This document shows positions 7,131-14,147 of a stretch of 15,542 nt of DNA, in pieces. Numbering within the stretch: position 1 is the stretch's first letter; each line of letters opens with the position of its first letter. The stretch comes from an uncultured Lachnospiraceae bacterium. GTDB taxonomy: Bacteria; Bacillota; Clostridia; Lachnospirales; Lachnospiraceae. Location of the stretch: the NCBI GenBank assembly GCA_902795625.1, contig CADBLW010000158.1:1-15542 (forward strand), read 5' to 3'. The position numbers and the translations under genes are program-made. Below the pieces are notes generated by a model, which ran no database searches, was not told the DNA's origin, and saw only the letters and a list, made by a program, of their open reading frames with translations.

Positions 7131-9074
7131 ATGGCAAGATCATTGGAACAACTGCAGAAGCAGTACAACAGCATAGCTAAGAAAAATGCGTTCAAGCAGC
7201 GCCCGCAGGGCGGTCCGAGAGGACGCGGCATGATGGGCGGCAAGCCGAAGAGCGCCAAGAAGACGATCGCAAGACTTCTCACGTACATGCGCGGGTTCCG
7301 GCTTCGTTTCGCGCTCGTGCTCACCTGCATGCTTTTGACAACCGTGACAAGTCTGGTCGGCGGATATCTGCTTGCCCCGATCATCAACAAGCTCACAAGT
7401 GTCGTCACCCCCGACAAGAAGCTGAATCCTTCCGTGTTCGAGAAGATTGCGGACAAGGTGATCAACAACCTCGCCGGAAAATTCTTCCCGGGCGGGGAGA
7501 CCATGAAATATGTTTTGATGGCGCTTATTTTACTCGGCTCCATCTACTGCATCGGTGTCATCACGACCTATGTGCAGGCAAGATTGATGCTTTCCATCTC
7601 GCAGGGTATGATCGAGCGGATCCGCAACGATCTGTTCGCGAAACTGCAGAAGCTTCCCGTGCGGTTCTTTGACTCGCGCCAGACCGGCGAGATCATGTCG
7701 CGCTTTACGAACGATATCGACAACATCGATGTCATGATCAACAACTCGTTCACCCAGATCGTCTCCGGCGCTGTCACGCTGGTCGGTACGTTCATCTTCA
7801 TGGTGACGACAAGCTGGATCCTGACGCTCGTGACGGTTGCGTTCATCCCGGTCCTTCTGTTCGGCGGTTTCACCATCGGCAAACTGAGCCGCAAGTACTA
7901 TGCGGCGCAGCAGAGCGCCCTCGGTGCCGTGAACGGTTACATCGAGGAGACGGTCACCGGCCAGAAGGTTGTCAAGGTGTTCAACCACGAAGAGTGCTGT
8001 GTGGAAGAATTTTCCGCGCTCAACAACGATATGCGTGACAAGCAGTTCAAGGCGCAGTTCTGGGGCGGCGTGACCGGCCCGATCATGGGCAACACCTCGC
8101 AGATCTCGTACGCTGTGACGGTCGGTATCGGCGGTATCCTGATGATATTCGGCAAGATCACGGTCGGCGGTCTGACGGTGTTCGCTCAGTACTCGAGACA
8201 GTTCGCGATGCCGATCAACATGCTATCGCAGCAGATGGCGACCTTCTTCTCGGCCCTTGCAGGCGCGGAGCGCGTCTTCGAGGTTATGGACGAGGTGCCG
8301 GAGGCTCCGGATGCGGAAAATGCGGATCCGATGACGAACATGAAGGGTCATGTAGTCATGGAGCACGTGACGTTTGGTTACAACCCGGACAAGATCGTCC
8401 TCAAGGACATCAACCTCTACGCAAAGCCCGGCCAGAAGATCGCGTTCGTCGGTTCCACCGGCGCGGGCAAGACGACCATCACAAACCTGTTGAACCGGTT
8501 CTACGACATCGATCAGGGAACGATCACGATCGACGGCGTGAACGTCAGGGATATCAAGCGCGATGTGCTGCGCAGGAATATCGCGATGGTTCTTCAGGAT
8601 ACACACCTGTTCTCCGGAACAGTTATGGAAAATATCCGTTACGGCCGCCTCGACGCCACCGACGACGAGGTCATCGCCGCGGCGAAGACCGCATCGGCGC
8701 ACAGCTTCATCATGCGTCTGTCGGACGGCTACAACACGATGCTTGACGGAGACGGCGCGAACCTTTCCCAGGGTCAGCGTCAGCTTCTGAACATCGCCCG
8801 CGCGGCGCTTTCCAAGGCTCCGATCCTCGTCCTCGACGAAGCGACGAGTTCCGTCGATACCCGTACCGAGCGCCACATTGAGCACGGTATGGACCGACTG
8901 ATGAAGGATCGCACGACATTTGTCATTGCCCATCGTCTCTCGACGGTCCGCAACGCAAATGCTATAATGGTTCTTGAACACGGTGAGATCATCGAGCGCG
9001 GTGATCACGACGATCTGCTTGAGCAGAAAGGCCGTTACTATGAGCTCTACACCGGCGTGAAGGAACTTGACTGA
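7131..9074 (+). CDS. Heterodimeric ABC exporter, half-transporter with canonical catalytic residues
   Basis: Protein of 647 residues. A basic, Gly-rich cytoplasmic N-terminal extension (about 1-45, with GGPRGRGMMGGKPK) precedes the six-helix membrane domain (about 46-390) and the nucleotide-binding domain. Motifs are Walker A GSTGAGKTT (441-449), Q-loop Gln 489, signature LSQGQ (545-549), Walker B ILVLDE (565-570) with catalytic Glu 570, and switch His 601 (IAHRLST). The canonical Glu and His with the altered signature LSQGQ instead of LSGGQ are the mirror image of the partner protein, as in TM288-type subunits. The start at 7131 is 4 bp after the partner's stop, with GAAAGGGGG about 10 bases upstream; the in-frame ATG at 7089 lies inside the previous gene and is less likely. 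The large loop between the first two helices (about 85-125) may be extracellular. Substrate unknown. Confidence 0.94.
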   Translation: MARSLEQLQKQYNSIAKKNAFKQRPQGGPRGRGMMGGKPKSAKKTIARLLTYMRGFRLRFALVLTCMLLTTVTSLVGGYLLAPIINKLTSVVTPDKKLNPSVFEKIADKVINNLAGKFFPGGETMKYVLMALILLGSIYCIGVITTYVQARLMLSISQGMIERIRNDLFAKLQKLPVRFFDSRQTGEIMSRFTNDIDNIDVMINNSFTQIVSGAVTLVGTFIFMVTTSWILTLVTVAFIPVLLFGGFTIGKLSRKYYAAQQSALGAVNGYIEETVTGQKVVKVFNHEECCVEEFSALNNDMRDKQFKAQFWGGVTGPIMGNTSQISYAVTVGIGGILMIFGKITVGGLTVFAQYSRQFAMPINMLSQQMATFFSALAGAERVFEVMDEVPEAPDAENADPMTNMKGHVVMEHVTFGYNPDKIVLKDINLYAKPGQKIAFVGSTGAGKTTITNLLNRFYDIDQGTITIDGVNVRDIKRDVLRRNIAMVLQDTHLFSGTVMENIRYGRLDATDDEVIAAAKTASAHSFIMRLSDGYNTMLDGDGANLSQGQRQLLNIARAALSKAPILVLDEATSSVDTRTERHIEHGMDRLMKDRTTFVIAHRLSTVRNANAIMVLEHGEIIERGDHDDLLEQKGRYYELYTGVKELD

Positions 9075-9075
9075 T

Positions 9076-9112
9076 GCCGGACCGGCGTCAATAGGGGAAC
9101 CCCGGACCGGGG
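9076..9112 (+). repeat. Two short GC-rich palindromes after the ABC operon
   Basis: GCCGGACCGGC (9076-9086) and CCCCGGACCGGGG (9100-9112) are both perfect palindromes around one A and share CCGGACCGG. They lie right after the stop codon. No T-run follows, so they are not terminators; they could form tiny hairpins protecting the 3' end. Confidence 0.5.
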
Positions 9113-9129
9113 TATGACAAACAGCCGAT

Positions 9130-9177
9130 AACCAAGCCGCAAACAAAGACACAAACGAAGGCACAAACCAAGAGAGA
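9130..9177 (+). repeat. Four degenerate 12-bp tandem repeats
   Basis: Units AACCAAGCCGCA, AACAAAGACACA, AACGAAGGCACA and AACCAAGAGAGA follow one another without gaps (9130, 9142, 9154, 9166). Consensus is about AACNAAGNCACA. They lie between the exporter stop codon and its terminator, in the 3' untranslated region. No start codon opens a frame through them. Confidence 0.6.
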
Positions 9178-9178
9178 G

Positions 9179-9227
9179 AAGACTGAATGATCACTGCCCG
9201 CAGGCAGAGTCGTTCAGTCTTTTTTTG
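9179..9227 (+). terminator. Intrinsic terminator of the marR-ABC operon
   Basis: A 9-bp stem AAGACTGAA / TTCAGTCTT (9179-9187 and 9213-9221) encloses a second small hairpin (CTGCC / GGCAG) and runs into a seven-T tract (9220-9226). Confidence 0.88.
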
Positions 9228-9238
9228 GAAGCAACTTC

Positions 9239-9267
9239 TTGACACGCGAAAGTGAATGTGATAGTAT
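9239..9267 (+). promoter_or_regulatory. Promoter of the pspC-like gene
   Basis: TTGACA (9239-9244), 17-bp spacer, then TAGTAT (9262-9267), preceded by TG-A so that the -10 is of extended type. Predicted start is near 9274, leaving a leader of about 80 nt with a GC-rich segment (9304-9328) that may pair CCGGC with GCCGG. Confidence 0.7.
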
Positions 9268-9290
9268 TTACACAAATGTAAACTACATTT
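9267..9290. promoter_or_regulatory. Overlapping palindromes at the pspC-like promoter start site, candidate operator
   Basis: TTTACA-CAAA-TGTAAA (9267-9282) and AAATGTA-AAC-TACATTT (9274-9290) are both perfect inverted repeats and share bases. They begin at the end of the -10 and cover the predicted start, the place where a repressor would act. TACA/TGTA half-sites occur in BlaI/CopY-like operators and ATGT/ACAT in PadR-like ones, but the spacings here match neither exactly, and no such regulator gene is in the window. Confidence 0.55.
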
Positions 9291-9352
9291 ACCGACGAAG
9301 AAGCGCCGGCCGTGGGGGGCGGTGCCGGTAAGTCGGGGATCAAGGAGGATTT

Positions 9353-10093
9353 ATGGAAAAGAAATTGTACCGAAGCAGAAACGATGCCGTGTTCGGGGGT
9401 GTGTGCGGCGGTCTGGCAAAATACATGGGGATTGATTCGGGCGTGGTGCGCGTCATCACCGTGATCCTGTTCTTCATGGGAACCCTGGGCTTTTGGATGT
9501 ACTTCGTGCTGTCGATCCTCATTCCGAAGGAGCCGTATGCGGGCTATATGGACCAATACAACGCAGCGGACGTCAACGGCAACTATCCCGGGGGATATAA
9601 CGCGCGGAATATGAACGGTTATCCGAACCCGAACGGTTATCCGGACCCGAACGGCTTTGCGGATCCAAACGGTTTCGCGAACGGAAACGGTTACGGAGCG
9701 CCCTATGGCAATTATCCGAACGGCTATCCGGATCCGAACGGTTTTGCGAATCCAAACGGTTACGGAGCGCCCTACGGCAGCTACCCGAACGGCTATCCGA
9801 ACCCGAACGGCTTTGCGAACGGGAACGGTTACGGAGCGCCCTACGGCAGCTACCCGAACGGCTATCCGAACCCGAACGGCTTTGTGAACGGGAACGGTTA
9901 CTGGGCGCCTTACGGCGCAGCTCCCGGGTACGGAATGAGCAATCCGCATCCGATGCCGGGGAATCCTTTGATGCCGGGTGATCCTGCAGCGTCAGTCAAT
10001 CCCGCAGCATCATTTAATGCTGCATCGCCTGCAGAACCTGCGGCACCGCCGGAGCCGGTTTCGGAGAAGTCCGATGATCTTGATGAGATCTGA
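9353..10093 (+). CDS. PspC-domain membrane protein with Asn/Gly/Pro/Tyr-rich tandem repeats
   Basis: Protein of 246 residues. Residues 1-60 are a clear PspC domain: LYRSRNDAVFGGVCGGLAKY, then a hydrophobic stretch of about 28 residues (31-58) ending in ILIPKE. PspC proteins belong to the envelope-stress (phage shock or Lia-like) response. Residues 65-90 lead into a repeat region (88-191) built from NGYP(N/D)P, NGFAN and NGYGAPYG blocks; three consecutive units of exactly 23 residues fill 123-145, 146-168 and 169-191. An Ala/Pro-rich tail ends in an acidic KSDDLDEI. The start has a perfect AAGGAGG (9342-9348) 4 bases upstream. The gene has its own promoter and terminator, so it is a single-gene unit. 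The side of the membrane carrying the repeats is uncertain, and a function for them is unknown. Confidence 0.9.
   Translation: MEKKLYRSRNDAVFGGVCGGLAKYMGIDSGVVRVITVILFFMGTLGFWMYFVLSILIPKEPYAGYMDQYNAADVNGNYPGGYNARNMNGYPNPNGYPDPNGFADPNGFANGNGYGAPYGNYPNGYPDPNGFANPNGYGAPYGSYPNGYPNPNGFANGNGYGAPYGSYPNGYPNPNGFVNGNGYWAPYGAAPGYGMSNPHPMPGNPLMPGDPAASVNPAASFNAASPAEPAAPPEPVSEKSDDLDEI
9614..9925 (+). repeat. 69-bp in-frame tandem repeat in the pspC-like gene
   Basis: Three units of 69 bp start at 9719, 9788 and 9857; a longer, irregular unit precedes them (9614-9718). Long stretches are identical between the second and third units, including silent positions, which points to recent duplication or slippage. 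Because each unit is a multiple of three bases, gain or loss changes protein length without a frameshift. Confidence 0.85.
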
Positions 10094-10116
10094 TCTTCCC
10101 ATTACAAGTACAATGA

Positions 10117-10134
10117 CGAACCTGTGCAGGTTCG
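10117..10134. repeat. Perfect 8-bp inverted repeat after the pspC-like gene
   Basis: CGAACCTG-TG-CAGGTTCG. It lies in the 3' region before the terminator and has no T-run of its own; it may be a stabilising hairpin. Confidence 0.5.
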
Positions 10135-10143
10135 CAGATAATG

Positions 10144-10176
10144 ACCGGGCAGTCTTCGGACCTGCCCGGTTCTTTT
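10144..10176 (+). terminator. Intrinsic terminator of the pspC-like gene
   Basis: Nine-bp stem ACCGGGCAG / CTGCCCGGT (10144-10152 and 10162-10170) with a 9-base loop, followed by TCTTTT. Confidence 0.82.
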
Positions 10177-10214
10177 CGTCCGCGGGTGAGCAGAGCGGGA
10201 AGCCGTATGACGTC

Positions 10215-10243
10215 TTGGCAGATTTTCCAAAATGGTGTATAAT
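10215..10243 (+). promoter_or_regulatory. Promoter of the sensory binding protein-kinase-regulator operon
   Basis: TTGGCA (10215-10220), exactly 17 bp, then a perfect TATAAT (10238-10243). The start would be near 10250, with a leader of about 68 nt. A TTTTCCAAAA near-palindrome lies in the spacer. The TCAACC motif found at the downstream promoter is absent here, so this operon is probably constitutive or separately controlled. Confidence 0.85.
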
Positions 10244-10317
10244 ACGGTAACGCATGCATTTTCCGAAGGAAGGTCTGCGGGCATGGGAGCGTAAGGGACG
10301 AAAAGGATGGGAAGGTT

Positions 10318-11295
10318 ATGGGGAAACATAGGCAAAGACTGTTGCTGATCCTGTGCATTGTACTCGCGGCGATCGCCGCAGGTTGCGGGAAGCGCGAAGA
10401 CGGAAGTGATTCCAGGCTGGTTCTCGGCTTCAGCCAGATCGGAAGCGAGAGCGCCTGGCGGATTGGCAACACGAAGGATATCGAGGAGCAGGCCGCCGAG
10501 TACGGCATCGGTCTGATGCTCGAGAACGCCAATCAGAAGCAGGAGAACCAGATTGCCGCGATCCGGCGGTTTATCGCATACCAGGTGGATGTCATCGCAT
10601 TTTCCCCGGTAGTCGAGGAAGGCTGGGACAACGTGCTCAAGGAGGCGAAGGACGCCGGGATCCCGGTGATCCTTGTGGACCGCACCATCAACACGAAGGA
10701 GGAGGGCCTCGCGACATGCCTGATCGGAGCGGATTTTTACCGTGAGGGTGTGATGGCCGCCGAGTACCTGATCCGCAAGGCGGACAAGCTCGGCCTTACG
10801 CAGGTCAACATCGTGGAGATCGCGGGAACGGAAAATTCAACGCCCATGCGCAAACGGCAGGAGGGCTTCATGGACACGATCGCAAACGATCCCCGCATGA
10901 ACGTTCTCGAGAGTGTCGACGGCGATTTCCTGAAGAGCCGCGGCGCCGAGTGCATGAAGTATTTTCTCGAAAAATACGGCGATACCATCGACGTTGTGTA
11001 CTCTCACAACGACGAGATGACCATCGGGGCAATCCCCGAGATCGAAAAAGCCGGTCTGAAACCCGGCAGTGATATGATCATCATTTCCATCGACGGCGGC
11101 CAGGAAGCGATCGACGTGCTGAAGGAAGGCAAGATCAACTGCATTGTGGAGTGCACGCCGAAACTCGGCAAGGAACTCATGGAGACCGCGCTCAAGCTGA
11201 AAAACGGGGAGAGCGTGGAGGCGGAGATCCATCCCGTTGAGCAGGTGTTCAGCGATGAGTCGGATGTGTCTCAGATCGCACCGCGAGGGTATTGA
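10318..11295 (+). CDS. YtfQ-like sugar-binding lipoprotein, probable sensory subunit
   Basis: Protein of 325 residues with a lipoprotein signal peptide: basic start, hydrophobic core, and AAGC with lipidated Cys at 23. The mature part is a type I periplasmic binding protein (Peripla_BP_4). It strongly resembles YtfQ, with the hallmarks GFSQIGSESAWR (38-49), QKQENQI (near 74-80), GWDNVLKEAKDAGIPVILVDR and SHNDEMTIGAIPEI. YtfQ-class proteins bind furanose or pyranose sugars such as galactofuranose; relatives bind fructose. Here the gene is one base before the histidine kinase start and no permease gene follows directly, so the likely role is to present bound sugar to the kinase, as XylFII does with LytS in Clostridium beijerinckii. 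It could instead, or also, feed the transporter. The ribosome site is AAAAGGA about 10 bases upstream. Confidence 0.9.
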   Translation: MGKHRQRLLLILCIVLAAIAAGCGKREDGSDSRLVLGFSQIGSESAWRIGNTKDIEEQAAEYGIGLMLENANQKQENQIAAIRRFIAYQVDVIAFSPVVEEGWDNVLKEAKDAGIPVILVDRTINTKEEGLATCLIGADFYREGVMAAEYLIRKADKLGLTQVNIVEIAGTENSTPMRKRQEGFMDTIANDPRMNVLESVDGDFLKSRGAECMKYFLEKYGDTIDVVYSHNDEMTIGAIPEIEKAGLKPGSDMIIISIDGGQEAIDVLKEGKINCIVECTPKLGKELMETALKLKNGESVEAEIHPVEQVFSDESDVSQIAPRGY

Positions 11296-11296
11296 G

Positions 11297-12763
11297 ATGA
11301 GCAGGGGAATGAAAGAGAAAAGTATCCTGGGGCAGATCAGCAACATGAGCCACCGGCTTGTGTTTGTGCTGGTGATCCCCATCATCATAAGCCTGCTGCT
11401 CATGCTTTTCTATGCCGCCAAATACCATAACGCCATCGACCGCATGGAGACCGTGGCCAACCTCAAGACGGATGTGACGGAGAAAATCCCGGAGAGCGCC
11501 TGGAACATCGTGAGCGGCCGGGAGACATTTGCGGGCAGCAGGATCTACCCTTCGATCCACAGGGTCAACGAAATCATAGATTCCATTACGGAGCAGACGG
11601 GCGAGGAGAACCGGCTCACGTTGATCGTGGCGAGACGGACCATGCAGACCCTTGAGAATTACATTGACCGGATCCGGGACAACGTGGAGGCCGGCGTCCC
11701 TGTTGTGGAGAGCGAGGCCGTGATCGAGGAGGTGCGAGGCGTCGCGACGCTCGTGGACAGCATGTTGAACGAATACATCGCGAAGGAGATTGACTCCACC
11801 GCGCGAATGAGCGTAAGTCTGCGCATCTGGGTTCTTGTCACGGCAGTCATTGAGGTGATCATCGTCATCCTTGCGCTGCTGATCCGGGACCGTTCGGTGA
11901 AGGCGACGGCACAGTCCGTGCGGCTTCCGATCGAACGGCTGGAGGAAGCCGCGGCGAAGATCGCCGACGGTGCCCTGGACGCGAAGATCGTGGAAACGGA
12001 TGTCACGGAGCTGCGCAACCTGACGAGCCAGGTAAACACCATGGCGGATCGTCTGCAGGAAATGATGCAGAAGAGCAATCTCGACGCGAGGCGTCTCCGA
12101 AAGGCGGAGCTTCGCACGCTGCAGGCGCAGATCAATCCTCATTTTCTGTATAACACCCTCGACGCCATCGTGTGGAAGGCGGAGGCCGGGGATAAGGACG
12201 AGGTCATTCAGCTGACAAGCGCGCTGAGCGACTTCTTCCGGATCAGTCTGTCGTCCGGTGCCGACTGGATCCCCATCAGCCAGGAGAAGAAGCACATCGA
12301 GGGCTATCTGAAGATCCAGCAGACACGGTACCGCGACATCATGGATTACGATATCGATATTCCGGATGAGATCGGTGATTACTATATTCTGAAACTTCTT
12401 TTGCAGCCTCTCGTGGAAAATGCCCTGTACCACGGCATCAAGATCAAGCGGGGCGGCGGCACGATCCGCGTCTCGGGCAAGCTGGAGGACGGGTTCCTTG
12501 TATTTTCCGTCACGGACACCGGCATGGGAATGACACCGGAGCAGCTCAATGAACTGCGGGAGAGAATGAAGGCGGGACAGCCTACGGTCAGCGAGGGCGG
12601 AGGCGGTTTCGGCCTTGTGAACGTCAACATGCGTATCCGGTTGTACTATAACGTTACGGATGACCTTACGATAGAGAGCGGAGCGGACGGCACATCGGTA
12701 AGCTTCAAGGTACCGTGCCGGACCAGAGAGGAGATCTATGAAAATGAAAGTGTTTCTGGTTGA
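11297..12763 (+). CDS. LytS/YesM-type sensor histidine kinase
   Basis: Protein of 488 residues. TM1 is about 20-42 and TM2 about 176-196, enclosing an extracellular domain of some 130 residues that looks wholly helical, has no Cache signature I can see, and probably forms a helix bundle. A HAMP segment follows (about 200-255). The His_kinase domain carries QINPHFLYNTLDAI with phosphoacceptor His 282. The ATPase domain has the N box LVENALYHG (372-380), G1 DTGMGM (407-412) and G2 GGGGFGLVN (434-442). The start at 11297 is one base after the previous stop, with GAGGG about 7 bases upstream; an in-frame ATG at 11309 with GGGGA is an alternative. The 3' end overlaps the regulator gene by 26 bp, so the pair is translationally coupled. 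Small helical sensor domains of this kind are known to dock a binding protein rather than a free ligand; that role here is inferred. Confidence 0.93.
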   Translation: MSRGMKEKSILGQISNMSHRLVFVLVIPIIISLLLMLFYAAKYHNAIDRMETVANLKTDVTEKIPESAWNIVSGRETFAGSRIYPSIHRVNEIIDSITEQTGEENRLTLIVARRTMQTLENYIDRIRDNVEAGVPVVESEAVIEEVRGVATLVDSMLNEYIAKEIDSTARMSVSLRIWVLVTAVIEVIIVILALLIRDRSVKATAQSVRLPIERLEEAAAKIADGALDAKIVETDVTELRNLTSQVNTMADRLQEMMQKSNLDARRLRKAELRTLQAQINPHFLYNTLDAIVWKAEAGDKDEVIQLTSALSDFFRISLSSGADWIPISQEKKHIEGYLKIQQTRYRDIMDYDIDIPDEIGDYYILKLLLQPLVENALYHGIKIKRGGGTIRVSGKLEDGFLVFSVTDTGMGMTPEQLNELRERMKAGQPTVSEGGGGFGLVNVNMRIRLYYNVTDDLTIESGADGTSVSFKVPCRTREEIYENESVSG

Positions 12764-13997
12764 CGATGAGATCGTCGTCCGGGAGGGAATCCGGGAGTCG
12801 TTTCCCTGGGAGGATACGTCGTACGTGCTTGTCGGCGAGGCGCCCGACGGCGAGATGGCGCTCCCCATGATCCGCGACACCAACCCCGACATCGTGATCA
12901 CCGACATCCGCATGCCGTTCATGGACGGCATTGAGCTTTGCCGGATCATGCGCGCGCAGATGCCGTGGATCGGCATCGTCGTGCTCAGCGGGTACGATGA
13001 GTTCGAGTACGCCCGCCAGTGCATTCAGCTCGGTGTGCGGGAGTACCTTCTGAAACCGATCAACGCGGAGGCGCTGAAGGGGGCACTCGACAAAGTGAGC
13101 GAGCAGCTGGAGGCGGAGCGCAACACCTTCGAGCACGCGGCCAGCCTTCGCGCCCGCATGGAGAGCGGCGGCAAGCTGGTTAAGGAGAAACTGGTCGGAT
13201 CCTTATTTTCCGATGAGGCGGCCGAGAAGGACGCGCAGGATGTCCTGAAGCAGCTGGCATCGATGGGATGCGCCGTTCCCAAGCCGTTCTATTCCGTGAT
13301 CGACGCGGCGTTCGATCCGGTCGGAGAGGGACAGGCAGCGGCATCGGACCTCGCGGACAACAGCGACGGGATCGTTCTGTCCTCGCCGGGCCGCGTCGGG
13401 ACGAGATTTCTTGTCCTCGGGGAGACCGGGGAGGATGTCGAGGAGCACGCGTATGCGTTTGCTGCATCCCTTGCGAGGGAGCTTGAGCGCATCGGAGGGG
13501 AGAAGATCCGGGTCGGCATCGGTGAGATCGTGGACAAGCCGGAGGAGATCTATCAGAGCTTCCGCGCCGCGAGACACATCCGCCACCTTCTGGTGGAGCG
13601 CACGGACGAGAAGGCAATCATCCTGGGCACCCGTGAGATGGGAGAGACCTCGGATGAGAAGACGCCTGCCGTGATCAGCGAGGCAAAGCTCTACATGGCA
13701 CAGAATTTTACCAATCCGAGCCTGATGCTGCAGGATGTGGCAAAGGCTGTCGGAATGAGCAACAGCCGGTTCTCCACGGTGTTCTCACAGCAGAACGGAC
13801 AAACCTTCACGGAGTATCTGATCTACCTGCGGCTTGGGAAGGCGAAGGAGCTGCTCCGCAGCACCGCGATCAAGGGCTCGCAGATCGCTCGTGAGGTCGG
13901 TTACAACGACGCTCATTACTTCAGTTACATCTTCAAGAAAAATACGGGGCTGACACCGTCCGATTACCGGGCGCAGTATCAAAATCAACCAGAGTAA
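12738..13997 (+). CDS. YesN-type AraC-family response regulator
   Basis: Protein of 419 residues. The receiver domain (1-120) has the acidic pair DD (9-10), phosphoacceptor Asp 56 (DIVITDIRMP), Ser 84 (VVLSGYDEFEYA) and Lys 106 (YLLKP). A linker domain follows (about 125-300) with a helical start and a segment KIRVGIGEIVDKPEEIYQSF typical of YesN proteins. The AraC DNA-binding domain is at about 313-414, with two helix-turn-helix units: LQDVAKAVGMSNSRFSTVF and SQIAREVGYNDAHYFSYIFK, ending in the conserved TGLTPSDYR. The start has AGAGGAG (12727-12734) and overlaps the kinase gene by 26 bp. It is probably phosphorylated by that kinase and activates the promoter 20 bp past its own stop. All catalytic residues are present. 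Confidence 0.95.
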   Translation: MKMKVFLVDDEIVVREGIRESFPWEDTSYVLVGEAPDGEMALPMIRDTNPDIVITDIRMPFMDGIELCRIMRAQMPWIGIVVLSGYDEFEYARQCIQLGVREYLLKPINAEALKGALDKVSEQLEAERNTFEHAASLRARMESGGKLVKEKLVGSLFSDEAAEKDAQDVLKQLASMGCAVPKPFYSVIDAAFDPVGEGQAAASDLADNSDGIVLSSPGRVGTRFLVLGETGEDVEEHAYAFAASLARELERIGGEKIRVGIGEIVDKPEEIYQSFRAARHIRHLLVERTDEKAIILGTREMGETSDEKTPAVISEAKLYMAQNFTNPSLMLQDVAKAVGMSNSRFSTVFSQQNGQTFTEYLIYLRLGKAKELLRSTAIKGSQIAREVGYNDAHYFSYIFKKNTGLTPSDYRAQYQNQPE

Positions 13998-14067
13998 AAT
14001 CATTTTCAACCGAATTTACAATTGAATACAAAACACGGTATGATATTCAACCAAGTCAATATCAACC
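13985..14067 (+). promoter_or_regulatory. Four direct TCAACC repeats, candidate response-regulator binding sites
   Basis: TCAACC occurs at 13985-13990, 14006-14011, 14047-14052 and 14062-14067, all on the plus strand. Spacings of 21 and 41 bp between the first three are close to two and four helical turns; the last is 15 bp further. The first two lie just upstream of the -35, where AraC-type activators bind as direct repeats. A 7-bp inverted repeat TTGAATA / TATTCAA (14022-14028, 14044-14050) also flanks the -10. Assignment to the YesN-like protein is inference. Confidence 0.55.
14015..14044 (+). promoter_or_regulatory. Promoter of the sugar-uptake operon
   Basis: TTTACA (14015-14020), 18-bp spacer, then TATGAT (14039-14044). 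Both boxes depart from consensus and the spacer is one base long, which fits a promoter needing an activator. The start would be near 14051, giving a leader of about 97 nt. Confidence 0.6.
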
Positions 14068-14068
14068 T

Positions 14069-14086
14069 GGATTTACCGGTAAACCC
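14069..14086. promoter_or_regulatory. Palindrome in the leader of the sugar-uptake operon
   Basis: TTTACCGGTAAA (14072-14083) is a perfect 12-bp palindrome, extended to 18 bp (GG...CC) with one mismatched pair. It lies about 20 bases after the predicted transcription start. It has the CG-centred form of LacI/GalR-type operators but does not fit the cre consensus. Confidence 0.5.
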
Positions 14087-14147
14087 ACATGCGATATCCT
14101 ATGTTCGAAAGGTCGATGACGACCAAAAAGAAGGAGGATATAAAACA

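Noticed and set aside
6185..7543. 452-codon minus-strand frame across both exporter genes
   Set aside because: Spans the junction of two real genes on the other strand; no recognisable domain.
9076..9112. Terminator formed by the two GC palindromes after the exporter
   Set aside because: One-base loops and no T-run; the true terminator is at 9179-9227.
9191..9949. Minus-strand frame with regular Arg/Val/Ile repeats
   Set aside because: The repeats are the complement of the pspC-like gene's 69-bp units, and the frame runs through a terminator and a promoter.
10254..10331. Short upstream frame of 25 codons overlapping the first binding-protein start
   Set aside because: Its ATG is only a few bases from the predicted transcription start and has no ribosome site; overlap may be chance.
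11249..13024. 591-codon minus-strand frame opposite kinase and regulator
   Set aside because: Antisense shadow; the plus-strand frames have complete kinase and receiver motifs.
14069..14086. Catabolite-responsive element (cre)
   Set aside because: CG-centred palindrome, but the flanking bases do not fit the cre consensus TGNAANCGNTNNCA.
14022..14147. N-terminal extension of the second binding protein to an earlier ATG
   Set aside because: The extension covers the -10 box and leader, has no ribosome site, and would bury the lipoprotein signal.
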